A stretch of 64,000 bases of DNA from Mycobacteriaceae bacterium (GTDB lineage Bacteria > Actinomycetota > Actinomycetes > Mycobacteriales > Mycobacteriaceae): NCBI GenBank assembly GCA_019245755.1, contig JAFARC010000061.1, positions 1 to 64,000 on the forward strand, read 5' to 3'. The notes beneath the pieces are model-generated. The model searched no databases. It saw only the letters and a program-made list of their open reading frames with translations, and was not told where the DNA came from. Made by a program: the position numbers and the translations under genes. Below, piece after piece: positions 17,020 to 25,280 of this stretch; position 1 is the first letter of the stretch; the number at the start of each line of letters is the position of its first letter.

Positions 17020-17850
17020 GTGGAGATACGCCGCAGAACCGCGACGGTCGACGGCCTGATCACCAGCTATCTGGAGGCCGGGATCGGCGATCCCGTGGTG
17101 CTGCTGCACGGCGGCGAGTTCGGTGCCGGCGCCGAACTGGGCTGGGAGCGCACCATCGGCGCGCTGGCCCAGCAGCACCGGGTGCTGGCGCCGGATCTGC
17201 TGGGCTTCGGCGAATCGGCGAAGGTCATCGACTTCAACGACGGCCGCGGCATGCGGATCAGGCACGTGGCCCGGTTCTGTGAGCTGATCGGCGTGGACTG
17301 CGCCCACTTCGCCGGCAACTCAATGGGCGCCATCATGCTGCTCACCGACGCGACCTCGGTCAAGCCGCTGTTGCCGGTGCGCAGCCTGGTCGCGATCTGC
17401 GGCGGGGGAGACATCCAGCGAAATCACCACATGGAAGCCCTGTACGAATACGACGCGACGCTTCCGGCCATGCGCCGCATCGTGGAGGCACTGTTCCACG
17501 ACCCGGCCTACCCGGCCGACGACGGCTACGTGCGGCGCCGCTACGACTCGAGCATCGCGCCGGGCGCCTGGGAGGCGGTCGCCGCGGCCCGGTTCCGCCG
17601 ACCCGGGCTGGCGCCGCCGCCAACCCCGGCCAGCAGGCGCGCGTACGACCGGATCGCGGTGCCGACGCTCATCGTCGAAGGTGGCGGGGACAAACTGCTG
17701 GCCGCCGGCTGGGCCGGGCAGATCGCCGAACAGATCCGCGGCGGTCGGTCGGTGGTCGTGGAGCGAGCCGGTCACTGCCCGCAGATCGAACGCGCCGAGG
17801 CGGTCAACGCGCTGCTCGTCGAGTTCTTCGGCGCCGTCGGGCAGCACTGA
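17020..17850 (+). CDS. Alpha/beta hydrolase
   Basis: 276 aa. Oxyanion region HGGEFGAGAE near residue 30, nucleophile S101 in GNSMG, acid Asp in EGGGDKL, His in ERAGHCPQIE. The general pattern again resembles ring-fission-product hydrolases (LLGFGES, GNSMGA). GTG start with GGAGG 4 bases before it. It starts an operon with the SDR 14 bp downstream and is divergent from another SDR, so all three probably serve one pathway under the operator at 16960-16993. Confidence 0.82.
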   Translation: MEIRRRTATVDGLITSYLEAGIGDPVVLLHGGEFGAGAELGWERTIGALAQQHRVLAPDLLGFGESAKVIDFNDGRGMRIRHVARFCELIGVDCAHFAGNSMGAIMLLTDATSVKPLLPVRSLVAICGGGDIQRNHHMEALYEYDATLPAMRRIVEALFHDPAYPADDGYVRRRYDSSIAPGAWEAVAAARFRRPGLAPPPTPASRRAYDRIAVPTLIVEGGGDKLLAAGWAGQIAEQIRGGRSVVVERAGHCPQIERAEAVNALLVEFFGAVGQH

Positions 17851-17864
17851 AAGGTAACGGGCGC

Positions 17865-18668
17865 ATGGTCAACGAACTGTCCGGCAAGGTCGCGGTGGTC
17901 ACCGGCGGTGCCGCCGGGATCGGGCTGGGGATCGTCGAAAAGTTCCTGGCCGAAGGCGCGGCTGTGGTCGTCGGCGACGTGGACGGTGATCGAGGACGCG
18001 CGGTGGCCGAGAAGTATGGGGACGAGGCGCTTTTCCAGCAGACCGATGTGGCGGAGCCCGACCAGGTCGGCCGCTTGGTCAGCTCGGCGGTGGCCAGCTT
18101 CGGTGGCCTTGACGTCATGGTGAACAACGCCGGCGTATCGGGCGCTATGCACCGGCGTTACCTGGAGGACGACCTCGCCGATTTCCAACGGGTCATGTCG
18201 GTCAATGTGCTCGGAGTGATGGCCGGCACCCGCGAGGCGGCCCGCCACATGGCCGGGCACGGCGGTGGGTCGATCATCAACATGTCATCGATAGGTGGTA
18301 TCCAGGCCGGCGGCGGCGTGATGACATACCGTGCGTCGAAGGCCGCGGTCATCCACTTCACGAAATCCGCCGCAATCGAGCTGGCGTACTACGACATACG
18401 CGTCAACTGCATCGCACCGGGAGGCATCCCGACCCAGCTGGTCGCTTCGGCGGCGACCGGCATGGACGCCGAGGCCATGGAGCGATTCGAGGCTTCCATC
18501 CGCGCGACGATGCGGGCCGATCGGCCACTGAAGCGCGAGGGTACCCCAGATGATGTCGCCGAGGCCGTTCTGTATTTCGCTACCGACCGCTCACGCTACG
18601 TCACCGGGACGGTGTTGCCGGTGGACGGCGGCACCGCGGCGGGCAAACCGGTCAAGCGCCGTGATTAA
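17865..18668 (+). CDS. SDR family oxidoreductase
   Basis: 267 aa classical SDR: TGGAAGIG cofactor loop (about residues 14-21), D38-type acidic residue after the second strand (GDVDGD) favouring NAD, NNAGVSG, catalytic S in NMSSIGG and YRASKAA (Y-x-x-x-K), C-terminal PVDGG. It oxidises or reduces a cyclic or beta-hydroxyacyl substrate. It is co-transcribed with the hydrolase upstream. Confidence 0.88.
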   Translation: MVNELSGKVAVVTGGAAGIGLGIVEKFLAEGAAVVVGDVDGDRGRAVAEKYGDEALFQQTDVAEPDQVGRLVSSAVASFGGLDVMVNNAGVSGAMHRRYLEDDLADFQRVMSVNVLGVMAGTREAARHMAGHGGGSIINMSSIGGIQAGGGVMTYRASKAAVIHFTKSAAIELAYYDIRVNCIAPGGIPTQLVASAATGMDAEAMERFEASIRATMRADRPLKREGTPDDVAEAVLYFATDRSRYVTGTVLPVDGGTAAGKPVKRRD

Positions 18669-18686
18669 ATCAGTCGCTTGACTTAA
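18665..18686. promoter_or_regulatory. Inverted repeat before TetR gene 18741
   Basis: TTAAATCA (18665-18672) and TGACTTAA (18679-18686) form arms with one mismatch around GTCGCT, right at the end of the SDR gene and 55 bp before the TetR start. It is a likely autoregulatory operator; the AT-rich arms stand out from the surrounding GC-rich DNA. Confidence 0.55.
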
Positions 18687-18740
18687 TTCGGCGGACGGTG
18701 TGCACTGATACGCAACGGCCGGTCGTCACAAGGGAGTCAG

Positions 18741-19406
18741 TTGACCACAGCCAGGACGCTACGTGGCGAGCGGAGCAGCACGACGCAGGAAGCGATCCTG
18801 ACGGCGGCGGAGCGGCTGTTCGCCGAGCACGGCCTCTACGCGGTCTCCAACAGGCAGGTCAGCGAAGCGGCGGGCCAGGGCAACAACGCCGCCGTCGGCT
18901 ACCACTTCGGCACCAAGACCGACCTGGTGCGCGCGATCGAACGCAGACACGCCGTCCCGATCGAGCGGTTGCGCGAACAGATGGTGGCCGACACGGGGGA
19001 TTGCACGGAGTTGCGCGACTGGGTCGCCTGCCTGGTCTGCCCACTCACCGAGCACCTGACCGAACTGGGCAACCCCAGCTGGTACGCGCGCTTCGCCGCC
19101 CAGGCGATGGCCGACCCGGCATACCACAAGGTCGTCACCAAGGACGCTCTCGCGTCGCCCTCGCTGGTGCAGGTGATCGACAGGATCAACCGCTGTCTTC
19201 CCGACCTGCCCGGGGACGTGCAGCTCGAGCGCAACATCATGGCCCGCAATCTGCTGATGCACACCTGCGCCGACCGCGAGCGGGCGCTGGCCGAGGGCGG
19301 CACCGCTACCCGAACCAGCTGGCGCGCGGCCACATCCGGTCTCATCGACGCAATCGTGGGGTTGTGGCTGGCGCCCGTCACACCGCAGCCCGGAAAGAAA
19401 CGCTGA
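18741..19406 (+). CDS. TetR family transcriptional regulator
   Basis: 221 aa from a TTG start with AAGGGAG 5 bases upstream. The helix-turn-helix lies at about residues 17-60 (YAVSNRQVSEAAGQGNNAAV then GYHFGTK). The ligand domain has a Cys/Trp-rich portion (DWVACLVCPLTEHL). The inverted repeat at 18665-18686 is its probable operator. The P450 gene begins 61 bp downstream and may be in the same transcript. Confidence 0.88.
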   Translation: MTTARTLRGERSSTTQEAILTAAERLFAEHGLYAVSNRQVSEAAGQGNNAAVGYHFGTKTDLVRAIERRHAVPIERLREQMVADTGDCTELRDWVACLVCPLTEHLTELGNPSWYARFAAQAMADPAYHKVVTKDALASPSLVQVIDRINRCLPDLPGDVQLERNIMARNLLMHTCADRERALAEGGTATRTSWRAATSGLIDAIVGLWLAPVTPQPGKKR

Positions 19407-19467
19407 TGACGTAATCGTCGACCAGCCTGCCCCGCACTGGCCATTCACATCGAGGAGTGAGAACGAC

Positions 19468-20712
19468 GTGTCAGACACCTTGACGGGCGCCGCAACCGAG
19501 GCCACGGCCGGGATCCCCGACTATCCGATGGCCAGGGCCGCCGGCTGCCCGTTCGCACCGCCGCCGGACGTCCTCGCGCTCGCGGGGACCAAACCGCTGA
19601 GCAGGGTGCGGATCTGGGACGGCAGCACACCGTGGCTGATCACCGGCTATGCGGAGGTGCGGGCGCTGTTCTGCGACTCCCGGGTCAGCGTCGATGACCG
19701 CCGGCCGGGTTTTCCGCACTGGAACGAAGGCATGCTGTCAACGGTGCACAAGCGCCCACGGTCGGTGTTCACCTCGGACGCCGAGGAGCACACCCGGTTC
19801 CGGCGAATGCTGTCCAAGCCGTTCACGTTCAAGCGGGTCGAGGGCCTGCGCCCGGCGATTCAGCAGATCACCGACGAGCACATCGACGCGATGCTGGCCG
19901 GTGGGAAACCGGCCGATCTCGTCGCAGCGCTGGCCCTGCCCGTGCCGTCGCTGGTGATCAGTCAACTGCTGGGGGTGCCATACGAGGATGCCGAATTCTT
20001 CCAGCACCACGCCAACATCGGGCTGGGCCGCTATGCGACCGCCGAAGACACGGGTAAGGGCGCTGCCGGTCTTGCCAGGTATCTGGCCCGGCTTGTGGAC
20101 AAGAAGATGGCCGAACCGGCCGAGGACGCGGTGTCCGACCTCGCCGAGCGGGTCAAGGCCGGCGAAATCGACGTGCGGGAAGCCGCCCAGCTGGGCACCG
20201 GCCTGCTGATCGCCGGACACGAGACCACCGCCAACATGATCGGTCTCGGCACGCTTGCCCTGCTGGAAAACCCCGACCAACTGGCCGTGCTGCGTGATTG
20301 CGACGACCCGAAGGTAGTTGGGAACGCGGTGGAGGAGCTGCTGCGTTATCTGAGCATCATTCAGAACGGACAGCGCCGAATCGCACTGGAGGATATCGAC
20401 ATCGCGGGGGTGCGGATTGCGGCCGGCGAGGGCATCATCATCGACCTCGCGCCGGCGAACTGGGACGCGGCTGTGTTCGAACACCCCGAGCGCCTCCAGC
20501 TGCAGCGGGAGGGCGCCGGTCAAAACGTCGCCTTCGGCTACGGCAGGCATCAGTGCGTCGGCCAGCAGCTCGCGCGAGCCGAGCTGCAGATCGTTTTCCG
20601 CACGCTGCTGCGCCGCATCCCGACGCTGCGGCTCGCCGTCGGAGTCGAACAGATCCCCGTCAAACATGACCGGCTGGCGTACGGCGTCTACGAATTGCCC
20701 GTGACCTGGTGA
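19468..20712 (+). CDS. Cytochrome P450
   Basis: 414 aa soluble bacterial P450. The I-helix AGHETT is at 249-254, ExxR is E290-R293 and the heme thiolate is C363 in FGYGRHQCVGQQLARAE. Overall pattern is near the CYP105-type actinobacterial P450s. GTG start with GAGGAG upstream. It hydroxylates an unactivated carbon with electrons from a ferredoxin; no ferredoxin gene is adjacent, so redox partners come from elsewhere. It precedes the amidohydrolase gene by 44 bp. Confidence 0.92.
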   Translation: MSDTLTGAATEATAGIPDYPMARAAGCPFAPPPDVLALAGTKPLSRVRIWDGSTPWLITGYAEVRALFCDSRVSVDDRRPGFPHWNEGMLSTVHKRPRSVFTSDAEEHTRFRRMLSKPFTFKRVEGLRPAIQQITDEHIDAMLAGGKPADLVAALALPVPSLVISQLLGVPYEDAEFFQHHANIGLGRYATAEDTGKGAAGLARYLARLVDKKMAEPAEDAVSDLAERVKAGEIDVREAAQLGTGLLIAGHETTANMIGLGTLALLENPDQLAVLRDCDDPKVVGNAVEELLRYLSIIQNGQRRIALEDIDIAGVRIAAGEGIIIDLAPANWDAAVFEHPERLQLQREGAGQNVAFGYGRHQCVGQQLARAELQIVFRTLLRRIPTLRLAVGVEQIPVKHDRLAYGVYELPVTW

Positions 20713-20756
20713 GACCGGCGAAGACCGAGAAGAATGATCCGAACGGAAGGTCAATG

Positions 20757-21923
20757 ATGTCCAGTCAAAGCAGCACAATTCTGTACCCGCCGGGCGGCTT
20801 CGGTGCGCCGAAGGATCGGCACGGCCACGCCGGCGGCGATGTGGGTCTGCCCGCGGGGACGGAGATCTTCTCCGCCGACAACCACATCTCGCTGGCGGAC
20901 GACATCTTCTACCAGCGTTTCCCCGACAACCTGAAGGACAAGGCCCCGCGGATCTGGTACGAGGAGGGCGCCTATCAGCTCGGCCGGAAAGGACAGTCGT
21001 TCCTGCCCGGTGATTTCAGCGCGGTGCTGATGCAGTACGACGACTTGGAGGGCGCCGGCAGCAACAACATCGAGGCGCGGATACGCGAGTTGCACGAGGA
21101 CGGTGTCGACAAAGAGCTGGCGTTCCCCAATGCCGTTCTGGCCCTGCTCTACTATCCCGACAAAGAAGTTCGGGAACTCGCCTTCCGGGTCTACAACGAG
21201 TACATGGCCGAGCTGCAGGAGCGCTCGGGTGGCCACTTCTACAGTGCCGGCCTGATCAACTGGTGGGATCCGCAGGGGACCCGGCGGACGCTGGCAGAGC
21301 TGAAGTCGCTGGGCCTGCGGACGTTCCTGTTGCCGCTGAACCCCGGCAAGGATGACGACGGCACCGTGATCGACTACTCGAGCACGGCGATGGGCCCGGT
21401 CTGGGACGAGATCGAGGAGGCCGGCCTGCCCGTCACGCACCACATCGGCGAGACCCCTCCCAAAACCCCGAGCGAGGTCAACAGCGTCGTCATCGGGATG
21501 ATGGTGAATGTCGACTCGTTTCGGGAGATGTTCGCCAAGTACATCTTCGGGGGCATCCTGGACCGGCACCCCAGGCTGTGCATCGGCTGGTTCGAGGGCG
21601 GGATCGCCTGGGTTCCGTCGGCCCTGCAGGATGCCGAACACCTGCTGGCGTCGTATCAGCACATGTTCAATCGCCCGCTGGACCACGACATCCGGTACTA
21701 CTGGGAGAACCACATGAGTGCGTCGTTCATGGTCGATCCGCTGGGTCTGCGGTTGATCGATCAGATCGGGGTGAACAAGGTGATGTGGTCATCGGACTAC
21801 CCGCACAACGAGAGCACCTTCGGTTATTCGGAGAAGTCCCTCGCGGCGGTGGTCGAGGCCGTCGGGCCGGAAGCCGCGAGCCGGATCGTCAGCGGAAACA
21901 TCAAGGATTTCCTGGGCCTTTAG
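20757..21923 (+). CDS. Amidohydrolase family 2 protein (TIM-barrel, decarboxylase/hydrolase)
   Basis: 388 aa from ATG 20757 (GGAAGG 6 bases upstream; ATG 20754 is also possible). The N-terminal FSADNHISL has the D-x-H type metal site of the amidohydrolase-2/ACMSD-like family, THHIGETPP holds a barrel His and SSDYPHNEST the terminal Asp. Such proteins hydrolyse or decarboxylate aromatic acids and cyclic compounds. It is followed 1 base later by the M24 peptidase-fold gene in the same operon and is a distant paralogue of the protein at 49577. Confidence 0.85.
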   Translation: MSSQSSTILYPPGGFGAPKDRHGHAGGDVGLPAGTEIFSADNHISLADDIFYQRFPDNLKDKAPRIWYEEGAYQLGRKGQSFLPGDFSAVLMQYDDLEGAGSNNIEARIRELHEDGVDKELAFPNAVLALLYYPDKEVRELAFRVYNEYMAELQERSGGHFYSAGLINWWDPQGTRRTLAELKSLGLRTFLLPLNPGKDDDGTVIDYSSTAMGPVWDEIEEAGLPVTHHIGETPPKTPSEVNSVVIGMMVNVDSFREMFAKYIFGGILDRHPRLCIGWFEGGIAWVPSALQDAEHLLASYQHMFNRPLDHDIRYYWENHMSASFMVDPLGLRLIDQIGVNKVMWSSDYPHNESTFGYSEKSLAAVVEAVGPEAASRIVSGNIKDFLGL

Positions 21924-21924
21924 G

Positions 21925-23157
21925 ATGACGGTTCATCTTGTGGCGGACGCGTCCGCGATCGATATTCCGACCGAACCGGACCGGAGCCGGATGCGCCGGG
22001 AAACCGGTGCGCGACTGCGCGAAGCCATGGCCGAACGTGATGTGGGCGCATTGGTCCTGCTGGGTAACAACGCCGTGGCGTACGCAACGGGTACCAGCTG
22101 GCCGCTCGGCGACGCCGGATTGTCGCACGTCGAACGGCCGGTCGCGGTGGTTGTCGCCGACGACGACTGGCCGCACCTGTTCCTGCCGTTGCGCGAGGGC
22201 GCCGCGGAGGAGTCGGAGTTGCCCGCCGACCACATCCACGGACCGGTGTATCTGGAGTTCGACGAGGGTGTGCAGCACTTCGCCGGCGTCCTCGGCGACC
22301 TCGTTGGAGGCGGGACGACGGTGGCGGTCGACGAGTTGACCGGTGCCATGCGCAGGGCGCAGGATCGGCTGTTCGGCGCGGCACCCGCGGATGCCGCCGT
22401 GATCGTCAGCGCCGCCAAGGCGGTCAAAACGGTCGACGAGATCGCCTGTATCCGCAGGGCGGTCAAAATCACCGATGAGGCGATGGTCGACGTGCAGGCC
22501 GCGCTGGCCCCGGGGATCCGGCAAATCGACCTGTCGGCGGCGTTCATGCGTCGCGCCTTCGAATTGGGCGCCGTGGCAAGCATGCTCGAACCCATCTGGC
22601 AGGTGATGCCGAACTCGAAGGCCGAGGGCGTCTGGACGACCCACGGTGACCTCGCGCTCCCGCTGCTGTCCACCGAGCGGGCGCTTGCGGCCGGGGACGT
22701 GCTGTGGACCGACGTCAGCATCACCTACGGCGGCTACTGCTCGGATTTCGGCCGGACGTGGATCGTCGGAGCGGATCCAACACCGCGACAGCAGGCGCAG
22801 TTCGCCCAATGGCGGGACATCATGGTGGCGGTTCTGGACGTGACCCGAGCCGGCGCGACGGCGGCCGACCTGGGCAGGGCGGCGATCAAAGCCAACGGTG
22901 GCAGCCGCCCCTGGCTGCCACACTTCTACCTGGCACACGGCATCGGTGTCAACGCCGCCGAAATGCCGATGATCGGAACGGATCTGGGTGACGAGTTCGA
23001 CGAGAACTACGTGCTGGCGCCGGGCATGGTGCTGGTCCTGGAGCCGGTGGTGTGGGAGGACGGCACCGGCGGATACCGCAGCGAAGAGATCGTGGTGATC
23101 ACCGAAGAGGGCTGGATCACATTGACCGACTACCCCTACGCGCCGTATGGCGACTGA
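21925..23157 (+). CDS. M24 family metallopeptidase-fold protein (Xaa-Pro peptidase/creatinase type), intact metal site
   Basis: 410 aa. An N-terminal creatinase-like domain (about 1-165) is followed by a pita-bread catalytic domain. All five metal ligands of prolidase-type enzymes can be placed: Asp in LWTDVSITYGG, Asp in YCSDFGRTW, His in AHGIGV, Glu in LEPVVWEDG and Glu in YRSEE. It could be an Xaa-Pro dipeptidase or a creatinase-like C-N hydrolase acting on a catabolic intermediate. It overlaps by 11 bp a second M24 gene whose ligands are lost. Confidence 0.85.
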   Translation: MTVHLVADASAIDIPTEPDRSRMRRETGARLREAMAERDVGALVLLGNNAVAYATGTSWPLGDAGLSHVERPVAVVVADDDWPHLFLPLREGAAEESELPADHIHGPVYLEFDEGVQHFAGVLGDLVGGGTTVAVDELTGAMRRAQDRLFGAAPADAAVIVSAAKAVKTVDEIACIRRAVKITDEAMVDVQAALAPGIRQIDLSAAFMRRAFELGAVASMLEPIWQVMPNSKAEGVWTTHGDLALPLLSTERALAAGDVLWTDVSITYGGYCSDFGRTWIVGADPTPRQQAQFAQWRDIMVAVLDVTRAGATAADLGRAAIKANGGSRPWLPHFYLAHGIGVNAAEMPMIGTDLGDEFDENYVLAPGMVLVLEPVVWEDGTGGYRSEEIVVITEEGWITLTDYPYAPYGD

Positions 23158-24289
23158 GGTCCTGCCCGACGATCGCGCGCTGCGCTGCGGGCGGCGGAAG
23201 CGCGCGCTGGCACAGATGGAAGCCCGCGACCTCGACGTGCTCGTCCTCGGGCGGCAGGCCAACGTCCGCTACGTCGCCGGCGCGCCGCAACTGTGGGTCG
23301 CCGGGACACGACCGTTCGGGCCGACGTGCGTGCTGCTGCGCGACGGTGCCATTCACCTGCTCAGCACCTGGGATGAGGGGATTCCCGATGACATCCCGCA
23401 CCAAAACCTGTACGGCATCGCGTGGAATCCGATGAACACCATCGCGAACCTGGCGCAGATCGACGGCGCCGCCGCAGCGCGACGAGTGGGTACCGACGCG
23501 CTGTCGCCGCTGTTCGCCCGGTTGCTGCCCATGGCGTTCCCCCACGCGGAACTGGTCGACGGTGAGCCGGCGATGCGGGCCGCCAAACGGATCAAAACCG
23601 CCGAAGAAGTTGCCGCACTTCGCGGGTCGATCCGGGTGGCCGAGGCCGGCCTGGCGGCTGCGGTGGCCGACCTTCGCCCCGGTGTCAGGGAGCACACCTT
23701 GACGGGTGTTCTGCTGGAAGCGATGACGGCGGGCGGAGTCAGCACGCCGGCCAACCAGGACGCGGTCTGGGTGACGTCGAAAGAGCACCCGTGGCGGCGG
23801 GTGCGCGCCGACGCGCCAGTGCAGGCCGGCGACTTGGTGGCGTTCGCCGCCGGGGTGCTGGCCAACGGATACATCGGCGAGGTCGGACGGACCTGGCCGG
23901 CCGGTGACGGGCAGGGCGCCGACACTAAGCAGCTGTACGAACGTGCCGGCGCGCTGCGGGACCGGTTGCTGGCGGCGTGCCGACCCGGTGCTGGCGCGAG
24001 TGAGCTGCTCGGCGCCTACGAAGCCGCCGGTGAGCCGCTGCCGCCGATGCCGGTCGCGCACGGGCTCGGCCTCGGTTTCGACTCGCCCGTCGTATCGCCA
24101 CAGCTACCGAGCACCGCGGCCGAAGAGCGACTCGACCCGGCGATGGTGCTCGCGCTCACCAGCTACGTCTGGGAACAGGGCATCGGCGCCGTGCTGCTGC
24201 GGGAAGCCGTGCTCATCACCGCGGACGGCGCCGAGGTGCTCACGTCGAGTCCGTCCGCCAACAGCCGGGCCGGCAACGGTATCGGGTAA
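23147..24289 (+). CDS. M24 peptidase-fold protein with degenerate metal site
   Basis: 380 aa, same fold and order as the upstream neighbour. At the ligand positions I read GDLVAFAAGV (first Asp to Ala), GYIGEVGRTW (second Asp to Glu), AHGLGLG (His kept), LALTSYVWEQG (Glu to Thr) and LLREAV (last Glu kept). It therefore probably cannot bind two metals as a prolidase does. The overlapping arrangement with an intact M24 gene suggests a non-catalytic partner subunit; creatinases work without metal and are another possibility. Confidence 0.8.
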   Translation: MATEVLPDDRALRCGRRKRALAQMEARDLDVLVLGRQANVRYVAGAPQLWVAGTRPFGPTCVLLRDGAIHLLSTWDEGIPDDIPHQNLYGIAWNPMNTIANLAQIDGAAAARRVGTDALSPLFARLLPMAFPHAELVDGEPAMRAAKRIKTAEEVAALRGSIRVAEAGLAAAVADLRPGVREHTLTGVLLEAMTAGGVSTPANQDAVWVTSKEHPWRRVRADAPVQAGDLVAFAAGVLANGYIGEVGRTWPAGDGQGADTKQLYERAGALRDRLLAACRPGAGASELLGAYEAAGEPLPPMPVAHGLGLGFDSPVVSPQLPSTAAEERLDPAMVLALTSYVWEQGIGAVLLREAVLITADGAEVLTSSPSANSRAGNGIG

Positions 24290-24299
24290 AGGAGTTCGG

Positions 24300-25277
24300 A
24301 TGTCACGCACTGCTGCTTCGCCGGGACGTCCGGCTCCGGAGGAAATCATCCGCTACGACAAGGACCCGCAAACCAAGATCGCGACGATCACGTTCAACCG
24401 GCCGGAATACCTGAACGCTCCCACCGCGGCGGCCCGGCTGCGTTATGCCGACCTCTTGCGCGCAGCGACCGTCGACGACGACGTCAAGGTGGTGGTGATC
24501 CGCGGCGTGGGTGACGACCTGGGCAGCGGGGCCGACCTACCCGAGTTCATGGAGGGCCAGGATTCGCCCGACTTCCGACTCGCCGAATTGCGGCTCGAGG
24601 ACGGGGCTCGCGACGGTGGCGTCAGGTATCCCCCCAAGGGGTCGTTCCGCCACGGCGCGACCATCAGCGCGTGGTACGCCAACGCCCAAGCCGGCAACCG
24701 GCCACTGCAGGAACTCAAGAAGATCAGCATCGTCGAGGCCAAGGGCTACTGCTACGGCTGGCACTTCTATCAGGCCGCCGACGCGGACCTGGTGATCTCG
24801 TCCGACGACGCGCTCTTCGGTCACCCGTCCTTCCGGTACTACGGCTGGGGTCCGCGAATGTGGACGTGGGTGCAGACCATGGGCTTGCGAAAATTTCAGG
24901 AAATGGTGTTCACCGGACGGCCGTTCACCGCCGAGGAGATGTTCCAATGCAACTTCCTGAACAAGGTCGTCCCGCGGGATCAGCTCGAGGCCGAGGTCGG
25001 CAAGTACGCGTCGGCCTGTGCCCGCAACCGACCGGTCGACACCGTGTTCATGCAGAAGATGTTCTTCGAGGTGGTCAAGCAGTACCAGGGTGAATACATG
25101 GGCAGCCTGCTGTCCGCCTTCTTCGAATCCATGGGCAGCGGCGTAACGTCCGACGGCGACGACCTGATGCTCGACGACGCCATCGACAGCGGCCTGTCGG
25201 GCGCCGTCAAGGACAACGACGGCAGGTTCCCGCCCGATTTCCGGCTGAGCAAGTCCAGCCGCGACAAAAACGACTAA
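24300..25277 (+). CDS. Enoyl-CoA hydratase/isomerase (crotonase) family protein
   Basis: 325 aa from ATG 24300 (AAAGGAG 6 bases upstream). The crotonase core is TITFNRPEYLNAPTAAA, the oxyanion-hole region GVGDDLGSGADLPEF and VEAKGYCYGWHFYQAAD. The usual catalytic Glu positions (G-x-x-x-x-E in hydratases) are replaced around GYCYGW and HPSFRYYGWG, so it may be an isomerase, thioesterase or C-C lyase rather than a simple hydratase. Extra N-terminal and C-terminal tails are present. It precedes the double CoA-transferase by 3 bp, which would supply its CoA thioester. Confidence 0.82.
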   Translation: MSRTAASPGRPAPEEIIRYDKDPQTKIATITFNRPEYLNAPTAAARLRYADLLRAATVDDDVKVVVIRGVGDDLGSGADLPEFMEGQDSPDFRLAELRLEDGARDGGVRYPPKGSFRHGATISAWYANAQAGNRPLQELKKISIVEAKGYCYGWHFYQAADADLVISSDDALFGHPSFRYYGWGPRMWTWVQTMGLRKFQEMVFTGRPFTAEEMFQCNFLNKVVPRDQLEAEVGKYASACARNRPVDTVFMQKMFFEVVKQYQGEYMGSLLSAFFESMGSGVTSDGDDLMLDDAIDSGLSGAVKDNDGRFPPDFRLSKSSRDKND

Positions 25278-25280
25278 CCC

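Noticed and set aside
21925-24289. The two M24 genes as one frameshifted gene
   Set aside because: Each has its own N-terminal and catalytic domain and full length, so they are a true tandem pair.
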